Positions 56,001-64,000 of a DNA stretch of 64,000 nucleotides are shown here, piece after piece. This stretch comes from Planctomycetales bacterium (GTDB taxonomy: Bacteria > Planctomycetota > Planctomycetia > Planctomycetales > Planctomycetaceae). The stretch's first letter is position 1. Each line of letters opens with the position of its first letter. The notes under the pieces were generated by a model. The model did not search any database. It was not told the origin of the DNA and worked only from the letters and a program-made list of their open reading frames with translations. Where the stretch lies: the NCBI GenBank assembly GCA_026400835.1, contig JAPLOA010000100.1:62001-126000 (forward strand). The letters run 5' to 3'. Position numbers and translations under genes: made by a program.

Positions 56001-56390
56001 GCGCGGCGAGTCTACCCGCTCAAGTTCCTGGAGATCTTCGACGCGCCCATCATGCCGGTGAATTGCACTCAGCGAATGAACTCGGCAACCGTACTTCAAT
56101 CGCTGGCTGTGCTGAACAGCGAGTTCCTGTTCTCACAGTCCGAAAACGTGGCGGCGCGGATCACTGAAACGACCGGGCCCGAGATAGAACCGCTGGTGAA
56201 GCTGGGATTCCAGATCGTGTTCGCGCGACAGCCGTCGGAGAGCGAACTGACAAAAAGCATTGCGTTTATGAATGAGCAGGAACAGGGTTACGTTTCAGCC
56301 GGGAATCCCGTCGACAAAGCACGACGATTGGCCGTGGCTGACTTCTGTCATATGCTGATGTCATCGAATGAGTTCCTGTATGTGGAGTAA
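53040..56390 (+). CDS. Planctomycete cytochrome C / DUF1549 / DUF1553 protein with N-terminal beta-sandwich
   Basis: 1116 residues from the ATG at 53040, where the signal peptide (LLWTNLLLSLFVCAEITAA) starts; the frame is open further upstream but overlaps the regulator. Residues 30-250 form a beta-rich domain of carbohydrate-binding style (VVGWRSPVGGKLEIQGSF). A haem c motif CQDCH is at 275-279, within a PSCyt1 domain with QMPPGEDGKLS as a likely methionine ligand region. DUF1549 starts near 390 (RTPIDRFLLARLEEKG; LIGLPPEP; HYGERWGRHWLDAAGYVDG). A coiled coil lies at about 640-760. DUF1553 spans 802-1116 (RVFVNRLWHHHFGRGIVET; QTQR-type CTQRMNSATVLQSLAVLN). First gene of the operon; the DUF1501 gene begins seven bases after its stop. 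Exported; reaction unknown. Confidence 0.92.
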   Translation: MQISLQNLLWTNLLLSLFVCAEITAARADDPGKTITSSLREEFLMGAERANPNTDRDGHPVWHFLRTTRSEGPTESRQWHRDGRYVPLADSGDKLFGSPLNGWIFRGQESLAPAIGKLTAEYDIGLKFVPGDILIAPGPDHATVVGWRSPVGGKLEIQGSFEHGQSCCGDNSKIRWYVERGTAPEESNGFTPTLLASGESDFGTPTQLGVFHIRDQVVQPNDYVYFIVDASTDGTATPHHGDATRLEVTLTVRGAIVPPPPSFETDILPLLASKCQDCHGEDLREAKLDLRTLSEILRGGENGPAVVRGQPHDSLLIDLVTTGQMPPGEDGKLSTDEIALLQRWVKAGAPAEEQVVSLPPHAQVTDADRNFWAFQPPRKSIEPPASNEARVRTPIDRFLLARLEEKGLSFSPDADKVVLLRRAYLDLIGLPPEPAAVDAFLKDERSNAYELLIDELLKSPHYGERWGRHWLDAAGYVDGKLDNDLGTIYPNNGIWRYRDYVIQAFNDDMPFDQFLTEQIAGDELVDWRKVESFDARTVSLLTATGFLRNVDDHTDFDQYGIEKRYEVVNETLDMFSTAVLGLTFECCRCHNHKYDPLPQRDYYRLMACFEPALNPHAWKKPKDRYLTDVSLRERAAIDQQNSEIDQQVAELTKTETSLRQQVRQRVFESRLNALPEEIRTDVRQAVELAADKRGEAQKVLAANHEAGLKIGDADVEAALTDDEKVTLKSTAEQRAALSAQKKSYGVIQALWDVGPPPVSHVHRRGNVKAHGVLVQPGFPEILQAVATSANATVESTQGETSGRRLALARWLTQPNHPLTARVFVNRLWHHHFGRGIVETLGNFGHSGSLPSHPELLDWLAVDFIEHGWSVKRLHRQIMLSTAYQQSSRRPGFNSFESDRQEAEQQTAEQQTAKRAEQIDPENRLLWRMNMRRLESEVMRDSILSVSGTLDRTAGGPPVEITNPADGLSEAKPAPTPTSPNRRSVYLFARRVYPLKFLEIFDAPIMPVNCTQRMNSATVLQSLAVLNSEFLFSQSENVAARITETTGPEIEPLVKLGFQIVFARQPSESELTKSIAFMNEQEQGYVSAGNPVDKARRLAVADFCHMLMSSNEFLYVE

Positions 56391-56397
56391 TCAAATC

Positions 56398-57831
56398 ATG
56401 TCTCCGAACCGACGGGAACTCCTGCAATCGCTGGGCAGTGGCTTTGGCTCGCTGGCTCTGGCGGGCGTGCTTGACAAGGCGGGCCTGCTGTCTTCTGCAC
56501 AAGCGGCGGAAATCTCGCGCGGAGTGAATCCGCTCTCTCCGCGGCCGGGACATTTTCCCGGCAAAGCAAAAGCGGTGATTCAATTGTGTCAGAACGGTGG
56601 TCCGTCGCAGATGGACCTGTTCGATCATAAGCCGGAGTTGTCGAAACGGAGTGGCCAGCCACATCCGGAACAGGTCGAAGTTTTTCAACTTGGCAACAAG
56701 AACGTCCTGCTGGGGACACCCTTCAAGTTCGCGAAACATGGCCAATGTGGAATGGAACTCTCAGAACTCATTCCGCATCTGGCAGGGGTCGCGGACGACC
56801 TGTGTCTTATCCGCTCGATGTTCACGGAGAACAATAACCATCCCTTCGCGCTGAACATGTTACAAACGGGCAAGACCTTCAATGGTCGCCCGGCGATGGG
56901 ATCGTGGATCGGTTACGCGCTGGGGACGGAGAATCAGGATCTGCCTTGCTATATCGTGCTCCGAGACCCGGCGGGATACAATACGTCGGGCAAGATGGTC
57001 TGGTCGAGCGGTTGGCTGCCGCCCGTGTATCAGGGCACAGAGTTTGGTTCGTCCGGTTCACCAGTGCTGCATCTCAACCCCGCCCGTGTCGTGTCGCCCG
57101 AGACTCAATCCCGCTCGCGCCGATTTCTGCAGGAACTCAACTCAACGCATCTCGAGAATCATCCCGGAGAATCCGAACTCGAAGCCCGCATCCAGAACTT
57201 CGAACTTGCGGCGCGGATGCAATTGACAGCCACACAGGTGCTCGACCTGAATTCGGAGACGGAAGCAACGCGAAAGATGTATGGACTCGATAACCCTGCC
57301 ACAACGGGATACGGGACACGCTGCCTGATGGCCCGGCGCTTGGTCGAGTCCGGCGTGCGATTCGTGCAGGTCTTCCCGCCGCTCGATCCTTCGTTTCAGC
57401 CGTGGGACAACCATTCCAATTTGAGAAACGGACTGCGGACGATCTGCGGTCACGTTGATCAGCCCAGCGCAGCATTGATCAAGGATCTGAAGCAGCGAGG
57501 TTTGCTCGACGACGTTATCGTGATGTGGACCGGCGAGTTCGGTCGCCTGCCGATCACCGAAGGAGCGGACGGCCGCGATCACAATCGCCACGCCTTCAGC
57601 ACGCTCATGGTCGGCGGCGGTTTTAAGCCTGGCCACATTCATGGAGCCACCGACGAGTTCGGCTACAAGTCGGTTGAAAATCGGGTCAGCGTCCCCGACC
57701 TGCATGCAACGATCCTGAACCAGTTGGGGATCGACCACACGAAGCTCAACTTCACCCACAGCGGCCGCCCGGAACGCCTGACTGATCCTGAAGTCACTGG
57801 GGCGCGAGTGGTTGAGGAGTTACTGGCATGA
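56398..57831 (+). CDS. DUF1501 protein, operon partner of the upstream DUF1549/DUF1553 protein
   Basis: 477 residues from the ATG at 56398, seven bases after the previous stop. Twin-arginine signal: NRRELLQSLGSGFGSLALAG. Landmarks: IQLCQNGGPSQMDLFDHKPE, LIRSMFTENNNHPFALNMLQ, GRPAMGSWIGYALGTENQ, MWTGEFGRLPITEGADGRDH, THSTLMVGGG-type segment FSTLMVGGGFKPGHIHGATD, and DLHATILNQLGIDHTKLNF. GEFGRLP replaces GEFGRTP. This is the longer 'GGPSQMDLFD' branch of the family, which normally sits directly after a cytochrome-C/DUF1549/DUF1553 gene, as here. The two proteins probably work together outside the cytoplasm. The stop overlaps the next start by four bases (ATGA). Confidence 0.93.
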   Translation: MSPNRRELLQSLGSGFGSLALAGVLDKAGLLSSAQAAEISRGVNPLSPRPGHFPGKAKAVIQLCQNGGPSQMDLFDHKPELSKRSGQPHPEQVEVFQLGNKNVLLGTPFKFAKHGQCGMELSELIPHLAGVADDLCLIRSMFTENNNHPFALNMLQTGKTFNGRPAMGSWIGYALGTENQDLPCYIVLRDPAGYNTSGKMVWSSGWLPPVYQGTEFGSSGSPVLHLNPARVVSPETQSRSRRFLQELNSTHLENHPGESELEARIQNFELAARMQLTATQVLDLNSETEATRKMYGLDNPATTGYGTRCLMARRLVESGVRFVQVFPPLDPSFQPWDNHSNLRNGLRTICGHVDQPSAALIKDLKQRGLLDDVIVMWTGEFGRLPITEGADGRDHNRHAFSTLMVGGGFKPGHIHGATDEFGYKSVENRVSVPDLHATILNQLGIDHTKLNFTHSGRPERLTDPEVTGARVVEELLA

Positions 57832-60800
57832 GGACATCACGACGATCATTTCACCGGGACATGTCGATAGCTTATCACCGGTCAAAGACATACCTGCTTT
57901 TATCGGCGGTGCTTGCTTTCTTCGTGTCGGCGATGCGAGCTTCGGGTGAAGACATGCCCGATCTTAATCGTGACATCCGCCCGTTATTCAGGGATTACTG
58001 CGTAAAGTGTCACGGGCCACTCCGGCAGGACGCGAAGCTGAATCTCAGCGTTCCGGTGGGGATCGCACGCGGCGGGGAAGGCGGTGCTGTGATCGTTCCG
58101 GGTCAGCCGAAGGACAGCCGGTTGTGGCAGCTTGTTGAACAGGATGAGATGCCGAAAGGAACGCCGCTGTCTGCCGACGAGAAGGACGTCCTGAAACGCT
58201 GGATCGCCGCGGGTGCGCCGGGTCTACCGCGGCCTGGCGATGCGATCGTCGCCGACGAAACGCACTGGGCTTTTCGGAAGTTGAGTCGCCCCGCAGCTGC
58301 AGTCGTCAATCAACCGGGACAAATACGAAATGCACTCGACGCTCATGTGGCCGTGCAACTGGAAGCGGCCGGTTTGACAATGAGCCCCGAAGCCACCCGC
58401 GAAACGCTGATCCGCCGCGTAGCGCTCGACCTGACTGGCGTGCCGCCATCGACAGAAGAGATCGACCAGTTCATTAACGATGCGAGCCCGTCAGCTTATG
58501 AGCAAATGGTCGAACGATATCTCGCTTCCCCAGGCTTTGGCGAACGCTGGGGCAAGCACTGGCTGGATGCCGCGGGATACGCGGATTCCAACGGTTACTT
58601 CAGCGCGGACACAGATCGGCCTCTGGCCTTCCGCTATCGCGATTACGTGATCCGCTCCATCAACACAGATAAGCCGTTCGACCGGTTCATTCGGGAACAG
58701 TTATGCGGCGACGAAATGGTCGGATTTCGTCCGGGCCAGCCGGTGAAGTCCGATGAGATCGACCTGCTTGAAGCGACCCACTTTCTTCGCAACGGACAGG
58801 ACGGTTCAGACATCGGCGTGCAGGAACCTGAGGCGTTCGAGATCGATCGCCGCGCCGCATTGGAGGCGGTCGTGCAGGTGACAGGGACTTCATTGCTGGG
58901 CCTGTCGTTTCATTGTGCCCGCTGTCACGATCACAAGTACGATCCGATCACGCAGAAGGAATACTACCAGCTGCAGGCGATCTTTTTTCCGGCCTTCAAT
59001 CCTCAGGACTGGATCAACCCCAGGGATAGGACGATTTACGCTTACTTGCCGGGTGAGAAGGAACAATGGGAAGAGCGGGATTCCGCGCTGAAGCAGCAAC
59101 TCGCGCAACTGAAGGCCGAGTACTCGGAATGGTTGGCAGCGAATCGCGAGCCTTCGGAACTGCTGTTCGAAGAAGCGTTCGGCGAAGGCTGGCAGTCGCG
59201 CTGGTCCGCGACGGCGCCAGGAGACGACAAGCCAAGCGCCGCGATTGTAATTGGTGCAGCCGAGGCGAATGCGGCCCGCGTACAGGAGGAAACTCTGCAA
59301 ATCATCGCTGGCTCGGGCGAGGCCTGGTTGTCGACAGCGCAAGCCTTCGACTGGACACCCGCTGAAAAAGGCGACTGGATCCAGGCCACATTCGACATTT
59401 TTGATAACAAGGTCTCAGGGGGACCGGCCGAGCGGATCGGGTACAACATCGCCGTGCATGACTTTGATGACTCAGGTTCACTGGAAGGCGGCAATATCCT
59501 CATCGACGGCAATCCATCCGCGGCAACCAGCATTTATCGCGACTACCCGGGCGTCGATCAGAAGGTCCTCGGGGCGATCGGATCGCAGGGCTATGTTGCC
59601 GGACGCAACTTCGGCGTTCGTGTCACAAACATCGGGGACGGTCAGTTTCGACTGGAACACTGCGTCGATGGTCTGCAGGACGGAGCATCGCTGAATCTGA
59701 CCGCAGCCGATCTGCCGGATGGCGGATTCTCCTTCTTCTACTGTGTGAATCGCAGCTTTGTCGTTGACAATGTCCGAATTGAACGGAGCGTCGCAGTAAC
59801 CAGTGCTGGCGTTGATGTGGCCGCAATCCGCAAGACGCTGGAGGAACGATTCGCCCAGTACGAAAAAGAGCGGAAAGAGCTGGAAGCTCAGCGATCCCCG
59901 GAACCGGGACGTCCCATCGCGTGGGTCAGTGACAAATCGGCCAAACCACCGGTTGTCCCGTTTCTGACTCGTGGGCAGTATCATCTGCGTGAAGGCGACC
60001 TGCCGCCGATGGCACCCGCGGCACTGAGTGAATCCGGCGAGGAATACCTGGCCCCTGTTATTGTCGCGGAAGCCGCCACAACAGGACGCCGTACCGCCTT
60101 CGCCGACTGGCTCCTGCGGCCGCACAGTCGACCTGCCGCACTGATGGCCCGAGTCCATGTCAATCGTGTTTGGCGTCAGTATTTCGGGCGAGGGATTGTT
60201 GAGACCACTGACAATCTCGGGATTGCTGGTTCACCTCCTTCCCACCCGGATCTGCTGGAGGAGCTTGCCGCAGGTTTTGTGGCAGATGGCTGGAGTCAAA
60301 AATCACTGCACCGGCGAATTGTCAATTCGGCCGTCTATCGCCAGTCGTCCGCAGCTCGTCCTGAAGGACTGGCAGCCGACAGCGATAACCGTCTTTGGTG
60401 GCGATGGTCCGTCCGACGACTGGAGGCAGAAGTCATTCGTGATTCCATGCTTTCCGTCGCAGGTCAGCTCGATCCAAAGGCTTCCGGTCCCTACGTGCCC
60501 ACCAAACAGACGGCCATTGGCGAAGTGGTTGCCGAAGAACAGACCCCCGGTGCATTGCGTCGCAGCGTTTATCTGCAGCAGCGACGGTCACAGATTCTGA
60601 GCTTCATGAAAGTCTTTGATGCGCCTGCAGTGGCCACCATCTGCACAACGCGGCCCTCGTCAACAGTTCCGCTGCAGTCACTGGCACTGCTCAATTCCGA
60701 TTTTGCAGTCGCGCGGGCCGAAGCGTTTGCCCGGCGACTGCTGTCGGAAACAACCGGGTCACCCGAAGAACTGGTCCACCAGGGATGGCGGATCGCAGCG

Positions 60801-60953
60801 GGGCGCGCTCCAACAGACAGGGAAGCCGCAATTGCTGCCGAGTTTCTCCAAACGCAGCAGGCCCAGTACAGTGGTGACGAAGCCAGACTCCGGGCCGTTT
60901 CCGATTTTTGCCAGATGCTGCTGGCAAGCAACGCATTCCTGTATGTGGAGTAG
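57828..60953 (+). CDS. Planctomycete cytochrome C / DUF1549 / DUF1553 protein, second copy
   Basis: 1041 residues, starting at the ATG of an ATGA overlap. A signal peptide (YLLLSAVLAFFVSAMRASGE) comes after about 20 charged residues. The haem c motif CVKCH is at 58-62, directly after the signal, so the N-terminal sandwich of the first copy is missing; DEMPKGTPLSADEKDVLKRW follows. DUF1549 starts near 168 (LTGVPPSTEEID; FGERWGKHWLDAAGYAD). A jelly-roll insertion lies between about 445 and 655 (GEGWQSRWSATAPGDD; DGGFSFFYCVNRSFVVDNVR). DUF1553 covers 751-1041 (HVNRVWRQYFGRGIVETTD; CTTRPSSTVPLQSLALLNSD). It resembles the gene at 53040 in order but not in accessory domains. Exported, partner of the DUF1501 gene that starts four bases later. 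Confidence 0.92.
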   Translation: MRTSRRSFHRDMSIAYHRSKTYLLLSAVLAFFVSAMRASGEDMPDLNRDIRPLFRDYCVKCHGPLRQDAKLNLSVPVGIARGGEGGAVIVPGQPKDSRLWQLVEQDEMPKGTPLSADEKDVLKRWIAAGAPGLPRPGDAIVADETHWAFRKLSRPAAAVVNQPGQIRNALDAHVAVQLEAAGLTMSPEATRETLIRRVALDLTGVPPSTEEIDQFINDASPSAYEQMVERYLASPGFGERWGKHWLDAAGYADSNGYFSADTDRPLAFRYRDYVIRSINTDKPFDRFIREQLCGDEMVGFRPGQPVKSDEIDLLEATHFLRNGQDGSDIGVQEPEAFEIDRRAALEAVVQVTGTSLLGLSFHCARCHDHKYDPITQKEYYQLQAIFFPAFNPQDWINPRDRTIYAYLPGEKEQWEERDSALKQQLAQLKAEYSEWLAANREPSELLFEEAFGEGWQSRWSATAPGDDKPSAAIVIGAAEANAARVQEETLQIIAGSGEAWLSTAQAFDWTPAEKGDWIQATFDIFDNKVSGGPAERIGYNIAVHDFDDSGSLEGGNILIDGNPSAATSIYRDYPGVDQKVLGAIGSQGYVAGRNFGVRVTNIGDGQFRLEHCVDGLQDGASLNLTAADLPDGGFSFFYCVNRSFVVDNVRIERSVAVTSAGVDVAAIRKTLEERFAQYEKERKELEAQRSPEPGRPIAWVSDKSAKPPVVPFLTRGQYHLREGDLPPMAPAALSESGEEYLAPVIVAEAATTGRRTAFADWLLRPHSRPAALMARVHVNRVWRQYFGRGIVETTDNLGIAGSPPSHPDLLEELAAGFVADGWSQKSLHRRIVNSAVYRQSSAARPEGLAADSDNRLWWRWSVRRLEAEVIRDSMLSVAGQLDPKASGPYVPTKQTAIGEVVAEEQTPGALRRSVYLQQRRSQILSFMKVFDAPAVATICTTRPSSTVPLQSLALLNSDFAVARAEAFARRLLSETTGSPEELVHQGWRIAAGRAPTDREAAIAAEFLQTQQAQYSGDEARLRAVSDFCQMLLASNAFLYVE

Positions 60954-60957
60954 TCCG

Positions 60958-62379
60958 ATGACTGGTTTCGCAGGCAGCAAATCGCCAGCTTCACCCCGCC
61001 GCACATTCCTTGGCCACACCTCCGGCGGCATGCTGGGCTCGATGGCCTTCAACTGGCTTCTGGCCGAACAGCAGGGACAGCTGCAGTCAGCCCACCATCC
61101 GCCCCGAGCTGAGCGGGTTGTTGTGCTTTTCCAGAACGGCGGTCCGAGCCAGATGGATCTGTTCGATCCCAAACCCGAACTGTCGAAGCTGCATGGTCAG
61201 CCGTATCCAGGCGGTGTTCGAGTGGAAACGCTTTCTCCTGCCGGATCGGGTAATCTGCTGGGATCCCCGTTCCAGTTTCACCCTGCCGGTCAGTCCGGCA
61301 TAGTGCTGTCGGAGCTGATCCCCCACATCGCTTCAATCGCTGACGATATTACGCTGGTCCGATCTATGACAACCGAATCGGTCTGCCACGAAGCAGCCCT
61401 GCGAATATCTCACAGCGGACACGCCATCGCCACCGACCGCCCCAGCTTCGGTTCTTGGCTGACCTACGGCCTCGGTTCGCTCAATCAGAATCTGCCAGCC
61501 TTTGTCGTCCTGCCCGATCCAGGCGGATTGCCCATCAACGGGACGCTCAACTGGTCCGCGGGCTGGCTGCCCGCGCAGTACCAGGGGACAGCCTTCAATT
61601 CCGGGGACCCGTCAACTGCGCCGGTGCTGAACCTGCGGACTCCGGGACGCGTCCCTGAAGCGGCCCGACGCCGGCAGCTGGATTTCATCCGCAGGCTGAA
61701 CGCCGAGCACCTGGCACGCTTTCCGGAAAACACCGATCTGGAGGCCCGCCTGAAAGACTTTGAAACCGCAGCCCGCATGCAGTCCGCCGTTCCCACCGTT
61801 GTCGATGTGACTGGGGAAACAGAAGCCACGCGGAAGCTCTACGGACTGGATCAGCCCGGCACCGCTCCCTACGGCACGCGCTGCCTGCTGGCCCGGAGGC
61901 TGCTGGAAGCGGGGGTCCGATTTGTTGGTGTCTATCTGAAGGGGCAGCCCTGGGATACACACGCCGACAATGCGAACGCGACGAAAGCCGTCGCGGCACA
62001 GCTTGACCAGCCATCAGCAGCGCTCGTAAAGGATCTCAAACAACGAGGATTGCTCGATTCCACGCTGGTTGTCTGGATGGGTGAATTTGGTCGCACTCCG
62101 GTCTCCCAGGGGGCCAATGGCCGCGACCATAGCCGCCGCGGCTTTTCGCTGTGGATGGCTGGCGGCGGCGTGAAGGGCGGGTACGCCCACGGCAATACTG
62201 ACGAGTTCGGTTACGAATCGATCGAGAAGGTCGTCAGCATGCACGACCTCCACGCCACAATGCTCCATTGCCTTGGCCTCGACCACCAGCGTCTCTCTTT
62301 TGAACACAACGGACGCCAGGAACGCCTGACTGATCCTGACGTTACCGCGGCGCGTATTGTGAAGGAGATTCTTGCATGA
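60958..62379 (+). CDS. DUF1501 protein, second operon copy
   Basis: 473 residues from the ATG at 60958; the frame is open upstream inside the preceding gene, but the twin-arginine signal SPRRTFLGHTSGGMLGSMAF fixes the start. Landmarks: VLFQNGGPSQMDLFDPKPEL, LVRSMTTESVCHEAALRISH, DRPSFGSWLTYGLGSLNQN, YLKGQPWDTHADN, VWMGEFGRTPVSQGANGRDH, LWMAGGGVKGGYAHGNTDEF and DLHATMLHCLGLDHQRL. The standard GEFGRTP is kept. It resembles the copy at 56398 along its whole length (for example 'AALKDLKQRGLLD' and 'TDPxVTxARxVxExLA'), so the two pairs arose by duplication or by joint acquisition. Last clear member of the four-gene operon; a sialidase gene begins 153 bp later. Confidence 0.93.
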   Translation: MTGFAGSKSPASPRRTFLGHTSGGMLGSMAFNWLLAEQQGQLQSAHHPPRAERVVVLFQNGGPSQMDLFDPKPELSKLHGQPYPGGVRVETLSPAGSGNLLGSPFQFHPAGQSGIVLSELIPHIASIADDITLVRSMTTESVCHEAALRISHSGHAIATDRPSFGSWLTYGLGSLNQNLPAFVVLPDPGGLPINGTLNWSAGWLPAQYQGTAFNSGDPSTAPVLNLRTPGRVPEAARRRQLDFIRRLNAEHLARFPENTDLEARLKDFETAARMQSAVPTVVDVTGETEATRKLYGLDQPGTAPYGTRCLLARRLLEAGVRFVGVYLKGQPWDTHADNANATKAVAAQLDQPSAALVKDLKQRGLLDSTLVVWMGEFGRTPVSQGANGRDHSRRGFSLWMAGGGVKGGYAHGNTDEFGYESIEKVVSMHDLHATMLHCLGLDHQRLSFEHNGRQERLTDPDVTAARIVKEILA

Positions 62380-62532
62380 ATTGGCCCGGGGTTCGTTATC
62401 TCACAGCGTCCCAACCTCACCGATGGCAAAGGCACTCACCAGTGACATAATGGACCAAAAGCGACGATCGAGTCAGAGATTCTGTGGACAGAATCGGTGC
62501 CCGCGTTGGTCGTATCGAGAGAGGAATCCATA

Positions 62533-64000
62533 ATGAAACGAGTTTCGTTGCTGCTTGTCTTTGGAGTTGTATGGAGCCTGAACTGTTGCTGGGCCAGCGC
62601 ACAGGATGCGGTGCCGGTTGGGACCGCGATGAAGATCTGGGATCAGGCCCCTCATAATGCTTTCACCGATCTTGTTCGGTTCAACGATCGCTGGTTCTGC
62701 GTGTTTCGCGAGGGGCAAGGGCATGTGTCGCCCGATGGTGCCCTGCGTGTTATTACGTCAGTCGATGGTGAGACGTGGGAATCTGCAGCACTGATCAAAT
62801 CAGGCAACTCGGACCTCCGCGATGCGAAGATCACCGTCACGCCGGACGGGCAACTCATGCTCTGCGGAGCGGAGGCGTTGCATGACAAGTCGCAGCACAC
62901 GCATCAGTCGCTGGCCTGGTTCTCGAAGGATGGTCGCACATGGAGTGAAAAGCACGCGATCGGCGATCCGGATTTTTGGCTGTGGCGCGTGACCTGGCAT
63001 AAGGGCACGGCGTATGGCATCGGATATGGCTGCGGCAAAGAGAAGTCGGTGCGACTCTATTCAAGTAAGGACGGGAAGAAGTTTGAGACGCTCGTCGAAC
63101 ACCTGCACGATGTCGGCTATCCGAATGAAACGTCGATCGTGTTCGATGGCGACACCGCGTACAGTCTGCTCAGACGTGATGGTCAGGCGAACGAACCGAA
63201 TACCGGACTGCTCGGCGTTTCGCAGGCTCCATTCACAAAGTGGGCATGGAAGGATCTCGGCACTCGCATCGGCGGGCCGCACATGACTCGCCTGCCCGAC
63301 GGCCGCTTCCTCGCTGCGGTGCGACTCTATGACAATCGGCAACGCACTTCGTTGTGTTGGCTCGATCCGCAAGCGGGAAAGCTGACCGAGTTCCACACGC
63401 TGCCCTCGGGCGGTGACACCAGCTACGCAGGACTCGTGAGACACGAAGAAAAGGTATGGATTAGTTATTACTCATCACATGAAGGCAAGACGAGCATTTA
63501 TCTCTCAACGATTCCGGTGCCTGTGCGGGCTGCAAGCGAAGGAGACCGCCAGTCGGGGCAGGCGAAGCCCGATTGGGAGATGACGAAAACCGTTGCGACA
63601 GGGGATCTCGATGTCTCGCTCTCGAAACCGCGGCTGGTGGCCCGCAGCAGTGGATACTTGTGGTTTCCCACGATGACGCGGCTCTCGGGTGGCGAGTTGT
63701 TTGCGAACTTCTCGACGAATCTCGATGCCGTCGTCGCCGATCGGACGTCTTCCGTCAGTTGGTCCGCGGACGATGGCCTGACATGGAGCGAACCCTCTTC
63801 CATCGCGCCCAAAGGCGACCTCTATGCGGAAACCATGTTGCGGCTGAAAAATGGTGATGAGATGTTGCTCCCGTTCAATCTCTATCCTGATGGCGAGGCG
63901 ATGCGCGGCTGGCATCAGATCGTCTCGGGAAGGAAGGGCCGGCGGAACGTCACCTTTACTGACAAGAGTCTCACCGTCTCCGGATGGCCCAGGCCCGATC
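62533..64000 (+). CDS. Secreted exo-alpha-sialidase-like protein (BNR repeats), 3'-truncated by the window edge
   Basis: 489 codons are visible and the frame is still open at the last base. A signal peptide (RVSLLLVFGVVWSLNCCWAS) starts at the ATG, which has GAGAGG at a good distance. Asp-box turns of the sialidase propeller are clear: SVDGETWES, SKDGRTWSE, SSKDGKKFE and SADDGLTWSEP. A first propeller ends near residue 325 (SIYLSTIPVP), and a second sialidase-like domain starts near residue 355 (KPRLVARSSGYLWFPTM). The sequence VRFNDRWFCVFREGQGHVSP holds an early arginine that could belong to the substrate triad. The substrate may be another acid sugar. It may be read from the operon before it or from its own promoter in the 153-bp gap. 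Confidence 0.85.
   Translation, partial: MKRVSLLLVFGVVWSLNCCWASAQDAVPVGTAMKIWDQAPHNAFTDLVRFNDRWFCVFREGQGHVSPDGALRVITSVDGETWESAALIKSGNSDLRDAKITVTPDGQLMLCGAEALHDKSQHTHQSLAWFSKDGRTWSEKHAIGDPDFWLWRVTWHKGTAYGIGYGCGKEKSVRLYSSKDGKKFETLVEHLHDVGYPNETSIVFDGDTAYSLLRRDGQANEPNTGLLGVSQAPFTKWAWKDLGTRIGGPHMTRLPDGRFLAAVRLYDNRQRTSLCWLDPQAGKLTEFHTLPSGGDTSYAGLVRHEEKVWISYYSSHEGKTSIYLSTIPVPVRAASEGDRQSGQAKPDWEMTKTVATGDLDVSLSKPRLVARSSGYLWFPTMTRLSGGELFANFSTNLDAVVADRTSSVSWSADDGLTWSEPSSIAPKGDLYAETMLRLKNGDEMLLPFNLYPDGEAMRGWHQIVSGRKGRRNVTFTDKSLTVSGWPRPD

Noticed and set aside
1-64000. CRISPR array, tRNA, rRNA or prophage
   Set aside because: No regularly spaced identical repeats, cloverleaf-like sequence, rRNA motif or phage structural gene was seen; a covariance-model scan was not possible here.

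Overview
The window reads as chromosomal DNA of a planctomycete, probably of the order Planctomycetales. The basis is gene content: five DUF1501 proteins, two very large proteins with planctomycete cytochrome-C, DUF1549 and DUF1553 domains, a fused double-length UvrA, a soluble Ser/Thr kinase, FG-GAP and PQQ-type propellers, and many secreted proteins of unknown role. Base composition looks like the low to mid fifties in percent GC by eye, rising towards the right end. I saw no rRNA, tRNA, CRISPR array, transposase or prophage gene.

Layout. 0-6.5 kb: the 3' end of a large RTX-type calcium-binding surface protein, a repeat-rich gap, a translationally coupled pair (zinc-ribbon membrane protein and secreted protein) and a PQQ-like propeller ending at a clear terminator. 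6.6-15.3 kb: a Ser/Thr kinase, a TPR-containing secreted protein, a hydroxypyruvate-isomerase-like protein, a beta-lactamase-fold hydrolase, a small propeller and a second sugar-isomerase-like TIM barrel. 15.4-29.2 kb, all on the minus strand: an FG-GAP protein, RibF, two small proteins (one DUF2780), a secreted 6-phosphogluconolactonase-like propeller, a 2464-residue tandem UvrA with an unrecognised duplicated C-terminal module, and a BON-domain protein. 29.7-39.8 kb: a squalene-cyclase-like repeat protein, an unknown membrane protein, a DUF1501 protein, a three-gene envelope cluster, a LolA-like protein and a VWA protein. 39.9-42.4 kb: a nucleoside-sugar-type epimerase and a radical SAM protein.

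42.6-64 kb has the look of a glycan-handling region: two sialidase/GH32-like propellers, a beta-helix protein, an alpha/beta esterase, a YhcH-family protein, four of the five DUF1501 proteins, and a four-gene operon made of two [cytochrome-C/DUF1549/DUF1553 - DUF1501] pairs. Divergent from that operon lies an AraC-type regulator whose frame is broken by one in-frame TAG.

Much of the non-coding DNA is made of palindromic repeats. One ~86-bp element occurs twice in opposite loop orientation (28.8 and 42.4 kb). A foldback element of about 329 bp fills the convergent gap at 49.3-49.6 kb, and its core recurs at 44.2 kb. An 18-bp REP-like sequence in the gap at 39.8 kb also occurs inside the coding sequence that joins the two UvrA halves. 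Most convergent gene pairs are separated by a hairpin, either a classical terminator or one of these repeats.

Functions are inferred from recognisable motifs and family knowledge; no database search was run.
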